In this document: one piece after another, positions 25,206 through 37,221 of the stretch
Layout: the number at the start of each line of letters is the position of its first letter
How positions within the stretch are numbered: the stretch's first letter is position 1
NCBI GenBank assembly: GCA_015179025.1
Contig: WHUX01000006.1
Span: forward strand, 124,001-188,000
DNA: 64,000 nt
DNA from: Terfezia claveryi
Lineage: Eukaryota; Ascomycota; Pezizomycetes; Pezizales; Pezizaceae
Direction of reading: 5' to 3'
Translations under genes and position numbers: made by a program
The notes under the pieces: model-generated
What the model was told of the DNA's origin: nothing
Seen by the model: the letters and a program-made list of their open reading frames with translations, nothing else
Database searches by the model: none

Positions 25206-26881
25206 ATGTTTGGAGGTTGGAATATCACTCTCCCGCCGGGGAATTCCGGGGGGCCAGATACGACACCCCGGGAACCGCTTGTGTTATCCTTCCCGTCATG
25301 CTCGACTAATTCTCCACACGACCCTACATTCATGAAAGGCGTGCACCAATTGTTCAAATCGATTAGAAAGCTACCGGACATCACACCCGAGCACTTAGAA
25401 AGCTTGAATGTTTCTGTGGAGTATGATGTTCCATTGGAGGTTTTCATCCCCACTTATCCACCCCACGCGAGTGCGTCCGAGTCTTCTGCAACAGTGCAAT
25501 ATTTGCCAGATGAGAATGGCGAGGGGCCCAAAAATGCGACTTATGCTGAAAGGAAAAAAGAATTGTTGATACCTAATGACCATGCCTTCGACACCCTCCA
25601 GAGGATCAGAAGGGATATTAAGCTGGGTCACTTTTATAAGTTTTATCAGAGCTTAGAACTCGTCAGCACGTACTATAATTCCAAGGATGGAGCTTTTGCT
25701 GGTATGCCAGAGAGGTTTCGGGAGGATCTGGTGAAGAACTTCGTTGAGCCAATCTGCTGGGGATACAATTCTCGATTAATGTGAGTTAATTTTTAATTTA
25801 CGTCTGTATGAACTGGAAATGTGTTGGTGACAGTTGGTCTGTGAGCTAGTGACATTCCCTCTCTTTTTATATCGCAACTATCGCCAATACATATGTTTTG
25901 AAACCCTACTAACTGTTCCAAGGCCTCCTCGGAGTCCTCCCCGAGTACAGTTTCAGACATCTCGGTTCGCGACTCGAGTAGATTTCTTTGCCTTTGTGAC
26001 CCCTGCTCTTCAAGCTGAGAGGAAGGCAGGTATGGTAGAAGGCCCATTGATGGCAATTCAATGCCGCCATGAGGATTACTTTGTATTTCCAAGAGGACCC
26101 CAGTGTCGGGAGGATTCGCCTCCTCCCCCACCAGAGGAAGAGGAAGCGGTGAAACTAGGTGACGCAAAGTCTCCTACACCTGACAATGATGGGGATACCC
26201 TTATGAAAGAGGGTAGTTCTGCAATAGCCAGTAATGAGGCACTAGAGGCGTCTGTTGAAGAAACTGGTGCTGCAGAGGCCGCTAAGAAGAAAGAAGAAGC
26301 CAGGTTAGCGAAGATCGAAGAAGCTAGGCGTAAGGCTGCTAAGAGGGAAGAAGAAAAGAGGATCCGAATAAAGAAGGGGTCATGGCCTGAGGGTGATATA
26401 TGGGATGTTCTTAAGGAAGTGGGAGCTCTCTTATGTACTGCTCAAGAAAGGAGGAAGGGGGGCAAAGGTGCGGACGGTATCGGGAAAGGAAGAGTTGAGA
26501 AGAAGACCCGATACAAGGCAATTGGGAGAGAGTCAAATTGGTGGGATGATGTGAGTTGTCCCCTTCCCTCCATGAATCGTTGTCATTATAGAGGAATAGT
26601 AACTGACATGGTAATCTTAGATTTTCCTTATCTCTACAGTTCACAGTCATATTTCACTCACCCACGTACATATCTCAGCACCCTATCTACGTTTCTTGGA
26701 GACAGGGAATTTGCCCAACCCAGATCATGAACTTATCAAGCAAGAAAAGTCTGGGTGGCATGAGTTTAAGATGAAGAGAACCAAATGGTACGATTTGGGA
26801 CAGCCCGAAGATAGAGTGGAAGCGGCGAGAGTCGTATCGGGGGTATTGGCTTTTTTAACCCGGAATGAGGGGACGGCCTGA
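25206..26881 (+). CDS. Conserved fungal protein of unknown function
   Basis: Three exons (25206-25780, 25923-26550, 26621-26881) sum to 1464 nt (487 aa) with matching phases: GTGAGT donors, CCAAG and CTTAG acceptors. The start ATG opens MFGGWNITLPPGNSGG. The N-terminal half is a globular, probably helical region ending FVEPICWGYNSRLM. The middle has a mixed segment (TRVDFFAFVTPALQAERK) followed by an acidic linker and a Lys/Glu-rich coiled coil (about residues 340-390). The C-terminal part (WWDDIFLISTVHSHISLTHVHI) looks like a beta-structured domain and ends LAFLTRNEGTA. The layout resembles uncharacterised Pezizomycotina proteins, but I cannot name a domain. Confidence 0.8.
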
Positions 26882-27328
26882 GCTTTAAAAAGGGGTAAAA
26901 ACTTGTGTATAGTGGGGAGAAGGTCTGATAATCCTGCGTTGTTGAAACTATATTTTTATGTACATGTGTATCTGTGGATATATATATTTTCGGGCAGCCT
27001 TGGGTAACTGAGGAACCTTTTTGATTATTTTAGGGTTTGTATCTTTTCTTCTGATTATGATCATTGGGAGGGCGTTTACCAATTAGTACCTAACTCTGCA
27101 TATATCACGTACAAAATAACCATACATTTGATCATGAAAGTCCACTCGTTTCTTTGTCTAGACTACTACGCCTCAGCTCAAACGTATATGTGGCAAACCC
27201 GCCCGTCGTGCATAGCTCTAACTCAGTCTGGGGCTTATGCAGCTACCGAAACCTAGCCAACATAACAGGAGGTTCACATCTCGACCTTAATATTTTGCAA
27301 ATGCTCCTCACTATCGCAGTACCATTCT
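26882..27328. other. Short intergenic spacer
   Basis: AT-rich 3' and 5' flanks of two genes on the same strand. Nothing else was seen. Confidence 0.6.
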
Positions 27329-30300
27329 ATGGATACCATGGTGGATTTTGAAACAGAAGATAGGCCAAGTACGACTGAGCTAGGACAACAAAATGGACCA
27401 TCAACACCAATGAAAACATCTCCTTCAACCATTAATGGCTTGTCCAAAGATATAGTCCAAGATGGGAAGCTGGAGACCGTAAAGTCATCTGAAAAGTCGC
27501 CAGTGCCAGCGGAGGAAGCGGCATCTACGCCACCTCCTCTGAATCTGGAGCAGATTGCTGCTCAGTGTATGCAATTCCTCGCGACATCCCCGCCGGAGGT
27601 GCTGGGAGGTGTACTGGTAGTTTGGCCTCTAGTCTAATATATATATACTGAGGAAGGGTTACTGACTAGGTGTGGTAAGGTGGGAGCAGCAGCTGTATCG
27701 TACATGATCTTCGGGAGATTGGCATTGTTCATCACGGGAACCCTAGTTGGAGCGATTGTACATTCATCGTGGGAAACTCACCGACGACGAAATGGTCGGC
27801 AAGATACTATATCTGCGTGGAAGGCAACAAATGAGAAAGGGCCAGAAGATGATTTGGAAATCCTCAAGGTCAGTAATCTCGCTAATTTTGACATGAACGC
27901 AAACTCATGAATTAGCAGGCGGCAAGGAAATTCAATCTTGCATCACTCCCACCAGGCATAGCGGAGGCTATGGATGAATTAACTTCGGCCATCGTTCGGG
28001 ATTATGTGAAGCACTGGTATACCCCATTGCTGGCATCTGAAGAAAATTTTCCGGATTCCTGCAAGAACGTCCTCTCTAATACACTTCTGAGGATTTACTC
28101 CCATGTATCTCAGAAAGGGGCTACGGATTCATTGATTACTTTCCTTATTTCAACATCCAATATCTTGATCGTCTTCTTCCGCGAGTTGTCGACTGCTTTG
28201 GGGAATGGTACTGTAGTATCAACTCCCAGCGCAGCAATTGCAACATATGTGGAGGATTACCCGTCTTCGGCACTTTCCCAGCTACTGGATCAAGATCTAC
28301 AGAAGAGGAAATATAAATTGGCAGCGAAAGACATCCTACAAAGCTTTGTGGAGCGGAAGATCATGGAGTGTAATCCTGTGAGGATCTTTTTGCACGAGAT
28401 ATTAGCTGGAATGATCCTCCCTATGACGGTCGATAAATTTTCAGAAGCAGATTGGATCAATGAATGGATAATATATTTCCTCGATGAAGTGATACCGGAA
28501 GCGGTTCCTGTTATTCAGCTTGGAGATATGACCCAAGAAGAAGGAGATGAGATACCGGAAATACGCGAGATGGGCATTATGGAAGAGGATTGGGAGAGGG
28601 AACGGAGGAAGGAAGCTAGAAAGTCCAAGGCAGAGGAGGATTCACAGCAGGCGATGAAGGAGGCCGAAGAGCTCACTAGGATGATTAAGGAGGAGGAACG
28701 GAGGAAAAAGAGTGGTGAAACTATGCGGGAGGATCCTATGACGAGGTCTACATTCTCAATCGCATCACATGCTGCTGAAAGTGCGGTTGATGCTGCTACG
28801 CAATTACGGTCCCGGGCCTATTCGAATTCTCCATCTGTAACAAGTCCGGGTTGGTCTGGAACTCTGAAGAAGTCGTTTACGAGTTTCGATCAGATAGTTG
28901 CTTCATCATCACCGCCGCCGTCCACCGAGCCTCGCGACTGTTTACACAATGCCTATGTTACTATATCGGACCTGTCACCATCACCTAACCAGTCATCACC
29001 ACACGGACCACTTCGGTCGAAGCCAATATCGGAGTATATGCTGCAGATTGAACCCCACTCCTCATATGGGATTCCTGGCTGGATCGTGACTAGGAAATAT
29101 CCCGACTTTGAAACACTGCATGAAGTCCTTATCAAGCTCTCAAAAATATCTGGTTCCGAGCAGTTTGCGTTGTATCATTCAGACGTTCCTAATTGGAAAG
29201 GATCCACCAAGGAACAGCTCCGGCAGAACCTGGAGATATACTGTAATGATGCGCTACGGGAGAAGACACTTGCTCAATGTGAGGGAATGAAGAAGTTCTT
29301 GGAAAAGGAAGGAGCAGGAAACCAGGGAGGGTCTACTACCCCTGGAGGAAATGCTCTAAGTAATCTCACCAAGGGTTGGGCTAATCCTAAATCGTTCAGG
29401 AAAGTGGGGGATAATGTGCTGGAGGCACTTACGAAGGGCCCTCAGGGAGCGGCACAAGCAGCGCAGGGTGGGAAGGCGTTGTTTGAGGGTGTCTTTGGTG
29501 GAGTAGGGGCCATTAGGAGAAGCCCGAGTGTGCAAAATAAGAGAGCTTTACTTGAGGAGAAGGAGCAGCCTCGTACGTTACCTATGGGGGTGTATAATCC
29601 TCCGAAAGCTGCTGGTGAGAAGGGTACTGTAGCCGTGGTTGCTGATGGTTGGGTTCTAAGTGAGGAGCGTACGGCAGAACAGGGGGGTAATGCTGTCACT
29701 GGCAATGCAAAAGTAGATGAAAGGTCTCCTCGGGATAATCAACCGGAGGGGATTTCTAACTTTGATGATTGGATCCCACGCACGCAGCTACCTGCTCCCT
29801 CGGAGCCTCGGAATGGGGGGTTAAACGAGGGTGGTGTGCGGGGGCGACAGAGTATAGACGGCAGCCCTAATAGAGGGGGAATCTTGGGCGCATTGCGAGG
29901 AGCTAGTCCATGGAGAGCGCAATCACAAAGGAAACCTTCAGTTTCGATGGCAGACGACAGGGGTACGTTAGAGAATAGAAATGGGAATGGGAAAATTCCA
30001 GAACACTTTCCGCCTCCACCGTTGGATTTGCAGGAGGACGTTTTTGATTTTTCGCCGGAGAGTTTCAAGAGACCGCCGCTGCCGCCGAGGCCGGTGACGG
30101 TAGCGGTTATGCCGAATACTAGTTCTGCTACCCCTAAATGGAGTGTATCTGAAGCGAGGCCCCATGATATGGTATGCACAACGGCAGAAACCTCGCCGGT
30201 TGGGGATGAAGATTCACTACAATTACCCCCACCAGCAAGCCAACCAACTGAGAACACCCCCGCAGCAGAACCATCACCACCACCACGAACAATAACGACG

Positions 30301-30972
30301 ACAACAACGACAACAACGACAACAACGACAACAGCAACAGCAACAGATATCTCCACATCCCCCACCCCAGGCCCCAACCCCTCCACAACCACCACCCTCT
30401 CCGAACAAGAAACCCAACTCATAATCGAAATCCTCTTCGCCATTCTCAACGAATTGTTCACCCTCTCCTCCGCCTGGCTACTCCGCCGTTCTCTCCTAAA
30501 CGTCGCAAAGAACATCCTTCTCCGACCAGGAAATACCTCGCTAGGCGCTACACGCTTATTCATCCAGGAGACCCTCATCAAGTCGAACTCTTCTGAAGAG
30601 GCCATCGCTGGCCATATCCGCAAGCTTAGAGAAGGCGTATTCCCTACTCCCGAGGAGATAAAATCTTGGGAGGAGAAAGTTCAGATGAAAAGGGTCGAGT
30701 GGAGTAAGGGGAATAAACTAGGTGTTGCTGGAGGGATGGGGGAGGATGGGAAGGAATGGGAGTATGAGGAGGAGGAGAGGGAGGAGAGGAGGGAGAAGGC
30801 AAGGAGGCTGTTACTGGAGAAAGGCATGCCGGAGGCGTTGAAGGGGGTGATGGGGCAACAGGCGTGTAGGGAGTGCTTGGGGAAGGTGTTTGATTGTTTG
30901 CAGGTGAAGAGTTTAGCGAGGGGGTTGATTGGGGGAGTTGTTTTGGAGGTAGTGAGGGGGGTTTGTCAGTGA
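27329..30972 (+). CDS. Membrane-anchored sorting nexin with PXA, PX and Nexin_C domains
   Basis: Three exons (27329-27616, 27680-27868, 27919-30972) give 1176 aa. An N-terminal hydrophobic hairpin (about residues 90-127, GGVLVGAAAVSYMIFGRLAL) should anchor it in the ER or vacuolar membrane. Then come a PXA domain (about 165-355, with the DELTSAIVRDYVKHWYTPL opening), an E/K-rich coiled coil, a PX phosphoinositide-binding domain (about 496-619; WIVTRKYPDFETLHEVLIKL), a long disordered linker with an uninterrupted Thr run (30295-30345) and a C-terminal Nexin_C domain (about 987-1176; LLRRSLLNVAKNILL). The domain order is that of fungal Mdm1/Snx13-type tethers, although no RGS domain is visible. 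Such proteins act at organelle contact sites or in endosomal sorting. The second ATG (MVDFETED) is a possible start. Confidence 0.9.
30295..30345 (+). repeat. ACA/ACG triplet microsatellite inside the sorting nexin gene
   Basis: Near-perfect ACA/ACG triplets encode an uninterrupted Thr run in the linker before the Nexin_C domain, so its length is probably variable between strains. Confidence 0.85.
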
Positions 30973-32490
30973 TTGGGATTGGATTGAATTGGGTTGAGAA
31001 GGGTGAGGTGAAGTGCATATTTGATACGATACGGAATAATTAGAGCATAAGGTGGAAGTTTGGCATGAGTGTTTTCTTGGTTACTTGGTAATGAATTTGA
31101 TGAATTGCGCCTAAGAGAAAGTTGGACTTACGATGTATAACCATTGAAGTTATAAAGATGTCGTGAGGAGTGCTCTTGGTGTATCAGGGTAAAGTTTTCA
31201 CTCGCCATTTGATCTTCCGCTCTATTCAGTTATACTGATAGGTGCAAAACGCCTCCTTAATTATAATATGTACCATTCCATAAGAAAAAGCCTTAAGAAC
31301 TTCGACTCAGCCATACATCATATCCACTATAGCCCTTTCATATACAATTTTCTGCTAATAACTTCTAGTATAGCTGCAAATCTATATTCGGGACACCCCC
31401 CAAAAAAATAATCGTTTGTTTCTAGGGGGTTCACGCTGCTGCTGTTGGTGGTGTTGATCAATGTATACTCTGCCAGCAAATCCCCCTCCTTACAGGAAAG
31501 AAATACACTAACATAAGTTACAATGTTCGAAGACTCCGGTGGTAAAACGTAGTAGATGGAGAGTTCATGTTTCTCCGTTTCTCGTAAACTCTGCTCTAGG
31601 AAGGGGGGGGGGAAAGGGATCGAAGGGGTTGTTGGTTATATGTGTGTGGTGTTGTGTTCCAAGATGGTGTTATATTGAAAGTATTTCGTAAAGCTCGTGT
31701 GTTGTGGCTGGTGTGAGATTTGTGTTGAGTGGTTATGTTTTCATTTTTAGTTTGGGATATGTTGGCTGCGTTAACCCCCCCCCCTCCTCCCCTCCGCCCC
31801 CCAAATACACCCACCCAACCCCACCACCAAAAAAATAAAATCATAAAAAATAAAATAAAAAAGGATATGGTAACTCTTCTGTTTTCTTTTTTTTTTTTTT
31901 TGTGCTGCCACGACACAGTACAATACAAGTTCCAATGCAACTAATGGGGTTATATGTACATACATTGAGACGAGAGTCTGAGAGAGGAGGAGAGAGGGCG
32001 GATACACATACGGTACCTAACGCAAAAAATGGTAGGACTAGGGCCCGATAATTTCGGCTGATACCGTGGTGTTAGATTTTTGTGTGTGTGAGGGTGTGTG
32101 GGGTGGGGGCCGGGTAAAAATACTTTGTGATCAGTTGTCCCATTCTAATGAGAGATGGGACGTTTATATGTTCAGGGTAAAATAACTACCAATGGGTTGA
32201 AAATTCAGTTCGGAAAGCCCCCCCCCCCCAAATTTTTTTTTTGAAAAGAAGGAGAAGAAAAGAAAAGTCGGTGCTCGCATAAAAGGCGGTGCTCGTATAT
32301 AGGCTTAAGGCCATGGCGAGGCCCCTTTACTTTGCACCTACACCTACTTTTGCAGTATGTAACAAGAGCCACTCTGTGCACTCCCATAAACACCACATAT
32401 TCCATATTCCACGGAAATTCAACAAAACCGAGTCTGTACCTACCCAACCAAAATCAAACTCCAGGATATCCACCACCTTCCTCCCCCCAC
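30973..32490. other. Intergenic stretch, low-complexity tracts
   Basis: Contains several homopolymer and purine/pyrimidine tracts (C-rich near 31780, T-run near 31888-31902, C/A/T runs near 32219-32242). No gene is supported. Confidence 0.6.
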
Positions 32491-33641
32491 CTACTTCCCA
32501 CAACTCCCCTTATGCTCCTTCCAATCCTTCCTCTGACACGCCGCCGAGCAATACGTCCTTCCCTTACACTTCGCACACTTCAGATCCGGCCCCAACAACC
32601 CACAAACATCACAGCCCACCAGTTTCCCAATCGCCTCCTTCTTCAGATCTAACCTCTTGATCATATCCTCCTCCGGATGCTCCTCCCTCACCGGCACCAA
32701 AAAACTCGGCTTAAATCCGCTCGAGCTCGTTCCAACCTGAGCCTCGGCTACGGCTTTGAATGTCGGGCACCTCTTACTATTCGCCTCGAGGAGGAGGGAG
32801 AGAAGGTGCAGAATTTCCCGGGGAAGGCTCATCCTCATGGTATTCCCGAAGAGGTCCTTGCGCGCGGTGGGGGAGTCGTGCGTATAGTGGAGGAGGAGGA
32901 CTGGAGTTGGTTTTTCGTCTGGGTAGTCTGTGGGGGGGGGAGAGTCGATGCGCCGGCGATGGTGAGGACGAGATCGTGGCCAAGGTTGGTGGGGGAGGGT
33001 TTTCCATCGCGGGTGGGCTCGTAGAGAACCCAGATGTTGTGGCGTGGCGCGCCGGGGAAGAGAGGAGGGCGGGCCCAGGCCTGCTGTATGCCTTGGGTTA
33101 GAGTGGAGAGGTAGTGGCGCAGGGCGCGGAGGACTTGGTTGATGGGTGGGACAGAATCTGCTTCGTCGTCTTCATCTTCATCCTCGTCGTCATCATTGTC
33201 GCCGTGCCCGCTGCAGGGCTCGCCCCCGTGGGTGTGTTCGTGCCCGTGGTCACTATCGCCATGCCCACCATGAGGATGGCGATGCGCGGCACCTGCGCCG
33301 TGGGAGTGTCCATGCCCATGGCCGTCCCCATCATGCGAGTGCCCATGATCATTCGCGTCATGCGAATGCCCGTGACCATGCTGGTTACCATCATGCACCG
33401 TCGCCATCTCATAGGCCTTCAAGCTAATCTCCCTAATATCCCTCGCCTCTCCAAAACTCAACTTTGCGCCTCCACTTCCAACGCCACTCTGCGCGAGCCC
33501 AAGATATGTCTGCACCCTACTCTCCAGAAACGCCGGGCTCACCCAGGCGAGGCTGTCGTCGTCGTCGACTTGGACTCCGAGCACGGTTAGTAGCTGGAGG
33601 AGCTCGAGAAGCTCGAACGCGGGACTGTTTGTGTTGGCCAT
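32491..33641 (-). CDS. His-rich MYND zinc-finger protein, reading frame broken at a C9 homopolymer
   Basis: The N-terminal frame runs from ATG 33641 (MANTNSPAFELLELLQLL) to about 32941. The C-terminal frame (stop 32491) carries a clear MYND finger (CDVCGLLGPDLKCAKC, YCSAACQRKDW, H-x3-C). On the coding strand a run of nine C at 32932-32940 separates the two. One more C would join LVLTIAGASTLPPP directly to TDYPDEKPTPVLLLHYTHDS in frame, and no acceptable donor exists upstream of the CACAG that follows the run. So this is one gene of about 380 aa with a one-base homopolymer error or a true mutation. Its centre (about residues 80-150) is extraordinarily rich in His, Gly and Asp (HGHGHSHD repeats), probably a metal-binding tract, followed by an acidic run. 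MYND fingers bind proline-rich partners; the specific role is unknown. Confidence 0.75.
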
Positions 33642-34316
33642 GGTTGGAGAAATTGAGGTTGGAAGGTTGGTGGGAAGCTCTCTCGGGTCGGCAGCTTGAA
33701 TACGGGCAAGGTATAGGAGGAGGCGCGCGGTGGTAACGGAAGGAGCTTTAGGCAGTACGAGACAGCCTTCTTACGGGTAATTTAGCTATGGTGTGTTTGC
33801 AAATTGCAAGGGGAGGGGGTGGGGGAAGAAAGCGGCCAGGGCTGTCATTGGATGCCATGTACGTTTCGGAACTGTACATGTTGGTGCAGATAGATGGGAT
33901 TGGGGGGAGGGGGAGGGGGGAGGGGGGAGGGGGAAGGGGTTTGTAGGAAAGACGCACCAGATGAGAGAGAGAATATGTGGGGATTGCTTTGATTGTTTTC
34001 TCATCCATTTGCCCATTATATTGGTGGTATTATTACTCCCGACCCCGCTTATGTATCGCACACGACCAATCCAGCCTCATCCAAGTCTACCTTTGACTCA
34101 GTCGAGACTATCCCGCTCATCTCTACAGATTTTAAATCCCCAAGGTTCGAGCAGAGCCCTATCAATCGGATACTGGCCGCATCCCCATTTCACAGTGGAA
34201 AGTCCCGTACAAAATTATACTATCACTCTGCTGAACTACTACGACTTTCAACATAACCAGCAACATGGTCACAAGCCTCGGCCCCAAAAGAGCAAAAAAG
34301 TGGAAGTATGGGCAGA
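33642..34316. other. Intergenic stretch with G-rich tracts
   Basis: Purine-rich runs (GGGGAGG type, 33901-33940) are the main feature. Open frames in this stretch are compositional. Confidence 0.55.
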
Positions 34317-34460
34317 AGAATCCTCACATTCCTCCTCGCCTTCCAGTACCACGGCAGGTGGTGGGGGTGCTTTTCCCAGGCAATGGGTCGTTCGCTGCCG
34401 GCTCTATCTCGGACACATGGACAACCGGGTGGCGTTTGATATTCTTGGGGAACTTCAGCC
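34317..34460 (+). repeat. Dispersed repeat, copy 1
   Basis: Shares long stretches with 42781-42940, including TCCTCCTCGCCTTCCA, CGGCTCTATCTCGG and CACATGGACAA, with several substitutions and indels. Both copies are in the same orientation. Probably a diverged transposon or a satellite of one. Confidence 0.7.
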
Positions 34461-34696
34461 GGTAGGCATGCGTAGCCACGTGCCTCCTTGTATATATATA
34501 CTTCCCTTGCTCGCACTCTTTCCTCTGTTCCCATCCAACGTCTTGTATATCTTGGTTCTCTCACGATTCAGGTCCACTTCCTATTACACCCCCGATGTCC
34601 TTGTCTCTTCGATTCTGTAGTCTCGCTGCCCCCTGCTACGTCCTCACACTCGCGTAAGCTCTTACGCAAGTTTCAGTCTTGCCCGTGTCCCTCTCA

Positions 34697-34770
34697 CCCC
34701 TTGCCCCTTGCCCTTGCCCCTTGCCCCTTGCCCCTTGCCCCTTGCCCCTTGTCCACTGCCTTGCCCCTTG
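34697..34770 (+). repeat. CCCTTGC minisatellite
   Basis: About ten tandem or near-tandem copies of the 7-mer CCCTTGC, degenerating at the right end. Confidence 0.9.
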
Positions 34771-37220
34771 CCCCCCTGCCACCCCGTTACAACGGAGGGG
34801 GAGGCAGACAAGGGGATTGGGATTGAGAAATAATAACTCTGGGAATTAGCAGAGGACAAGGAAATATACAACAGGGAGCGGATAGTCAATCGACGTAATC
34901 CCCGCCAGTACACGAAATAATAAGGGACAATATTACAACTGCGGAAACAGGGAAATATGAGCTGGGAATGCCCGGAACCAAGAAGATCTTTTTATATAGC
35001 AGCAAAACACAGCATCTCCTACGTTGACTTCCCTGCAACCGTTGATGCAAGGACAAAGAGGAACCGTAGCGACGGTAGCAGTTGAAACTGAGGATATGTA
35101 CCCTGACGAGGGAGCCGATCAGAAGATATGAGGATGCAAGTCAGTCTTAACATGGTAGAAGCGTATGAAAAATGGATCGGGGAAGAGCAAGTGGCAGCGG
35201 TAGACAAAGAGAGAGGAAGGAGGCGATCACTGTCCCCTGAAAGATCCCACCGAAGAAGGACTCAAGAACCCCAATCATTCGCCCTCGAGTTGACTCAAGA
35301 AGGAGTGAGGTAGAAACCAACTCGCCCAACTAGAAGCACTCGACACCAGATAAACAAGATCTCGGGTCACAGCAGAAAGCCGGAGGAAAGACGAAGAGGA
35401 GAAATCAGCGTGCGGCGTCAAACCCGTGGGAAGTGAAGATAGCCCCGATGAGGATGATGAAAGATGACCCACAGTGGGATTACATCCGCGCATTTAAAGA
35501 ATCAAAGTGGAGGGAATAACATGGAGCCAGTTATGTAACTTATCATCAAGAGTGAGAGCAGGGTTGGCTTATGGGATGGTGGTTGAGAGAAACAAGAAGC
35601 AACCTGAGGGAGAAAAATGGAGCAAGGTAACTTTAGTTGGGGCTGTGGAAGTGAACGCCGTTGGAATTCGTGTAAGGGGATTAGAAGAGAAGAGTGGTCA
35701 GAAGACGAGCCTGGAACCGAGTAGGGAAATGGTTCAATTTTCATATCCAAGGAACGGCGATCGTGAGATCAATGGGAATGACAACATCCTATGACCCAGG
35801 AGGAGGTTTCGAAGAGGCAAACATGGAGAAGGTACAGTCAGCGGAGAGGAAGTCAAAGATACGGAAAATGAAATAGGAAGGGAACGGCTGTCAAATAGGA
35901 GTTTGCGAAACGGAAACGACTGGTTGTTTAGAATTTTGTGTGTGCGAATGTCTAAGGATGAGGATGGCAGAAGGAGGGCAGTTACGATGGAGGAAGTGGA
36001 GCAGAGGATGCAGGAGGAAGGGCATTACGATGAAAGAAGTGAGAGGCTGGAGGTTAGCCTGACGAATTGAGTTGGGGGGTTGTGAATTGAAACTGAGCCG
36101 ATGTCTCGTACATTCCTTGAATTTTTCTCTTGTTATCTATACCTTGAGCCGGGAGGATAGTTGTGTCCGCCTGTTGTGCAGGTCGTCCCGATGAACATGT
36201 GTTAGTTGAGCAGAGGACTGACGGACTAGGAAATGGAGAATAGACTAGATTGCTTGGCAAAAATAGAACGTACCTACTTCACAGGATAAGAACTAACCTT
36301 TTTTGAGACTTGGGCTCACAGTACCGAATATGCCAACCGAGTTTTTATTCTTATGTATGAGAGCGGCGAGCTTCTGGCCTTATAGCGAATTTATTCTTGT
36401 AAAGGAAATGCTTGTAACGAAGTTCCAACTGTGTATCTATAACTTCAAATGTTGTTGGAATAACAAGGTTATGAGTAGCAACACTGCAACGGACGATAGA
36501 ATGGCCAATGAAGGAACACTTCACGTGAATACGTATGCGAGATGTGTATACATTCGTATCTCTCCTATGAAGGGTGTTCCCCATGCTCTATACATGAAGG
36601 GACAATAGGTATAACGTATGTATCTGTTGTAGTTACGCATGCCGGTGAAGACATACTGTATGTACTTCTCAACAAATGTATCGACTAGCGCAACTTTCCA
36701 TTGAGGCGAGTGCTGACATAAGCCTTATGCTGACTAATCTTCATCATCCATCATCTCTGAACAACTGCACGTGGTGCCAAACCGTGTCCACTTTATATCA
36801 CCACTATCGCCTGCCACAGTTAACTATCCTCGTCTTTTCCAGCCAACATCAACATCTGGCGCTCCCAATGGCCCCTGTCCCATCCAGGCCTCTCTTCTTA
36901 GTCTCTCTCCGATACCCTTCGTAATGGCCTTCATACGACTACCAAAGAGTTTATTGCCCTGTGTGAATACAACATCAACCCTGGGCTCGCACATACTTAC
37001 AAGGTATGAGTGGCTCCGAGCTTCAAGCTGCTTCTGCGACTGTCACAGTTGGGATTAAGCGCTGTTAGTATTACACTCTTCTTTCCCTCCCTTGCCTGCG
37101 CTCGATTTACCATGTTTTTATCATGTTTGTTCGTTGCAGAACTGAACTAGGGCAAGCACGCCGCTCCCCTTCCTCAGGCACCAACAACGACCAAGCCTCA
37201 TGCCCAACCAAATCCAACCG
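34771..37220. other. Intergenic stretch, no supported gene
   Basis: Short open frames on both strands without recognisable similarity. A possible upstream exon of the HNH-like gene (36940-37050, frame LHTTTKEFIALCEYNINPG) lies near the right end but cannot be confirmed. Confidence 0.5.
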
Positions 37221-37221
37221 T

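Noticed and set aside
29739..30623. 294-codon minus-strand frame opposite the sorting nexin
   Set aside because: It is antisense to the PX linker and Thr-repeat region; its Val run is the complement of the ACA/ACG microsatellite.
32677..33736. Plus-strand open frames over the MYND gene
   Set aside because: They are antisense shadows of the His-rich, GC-rich minus-strand coding sequence.
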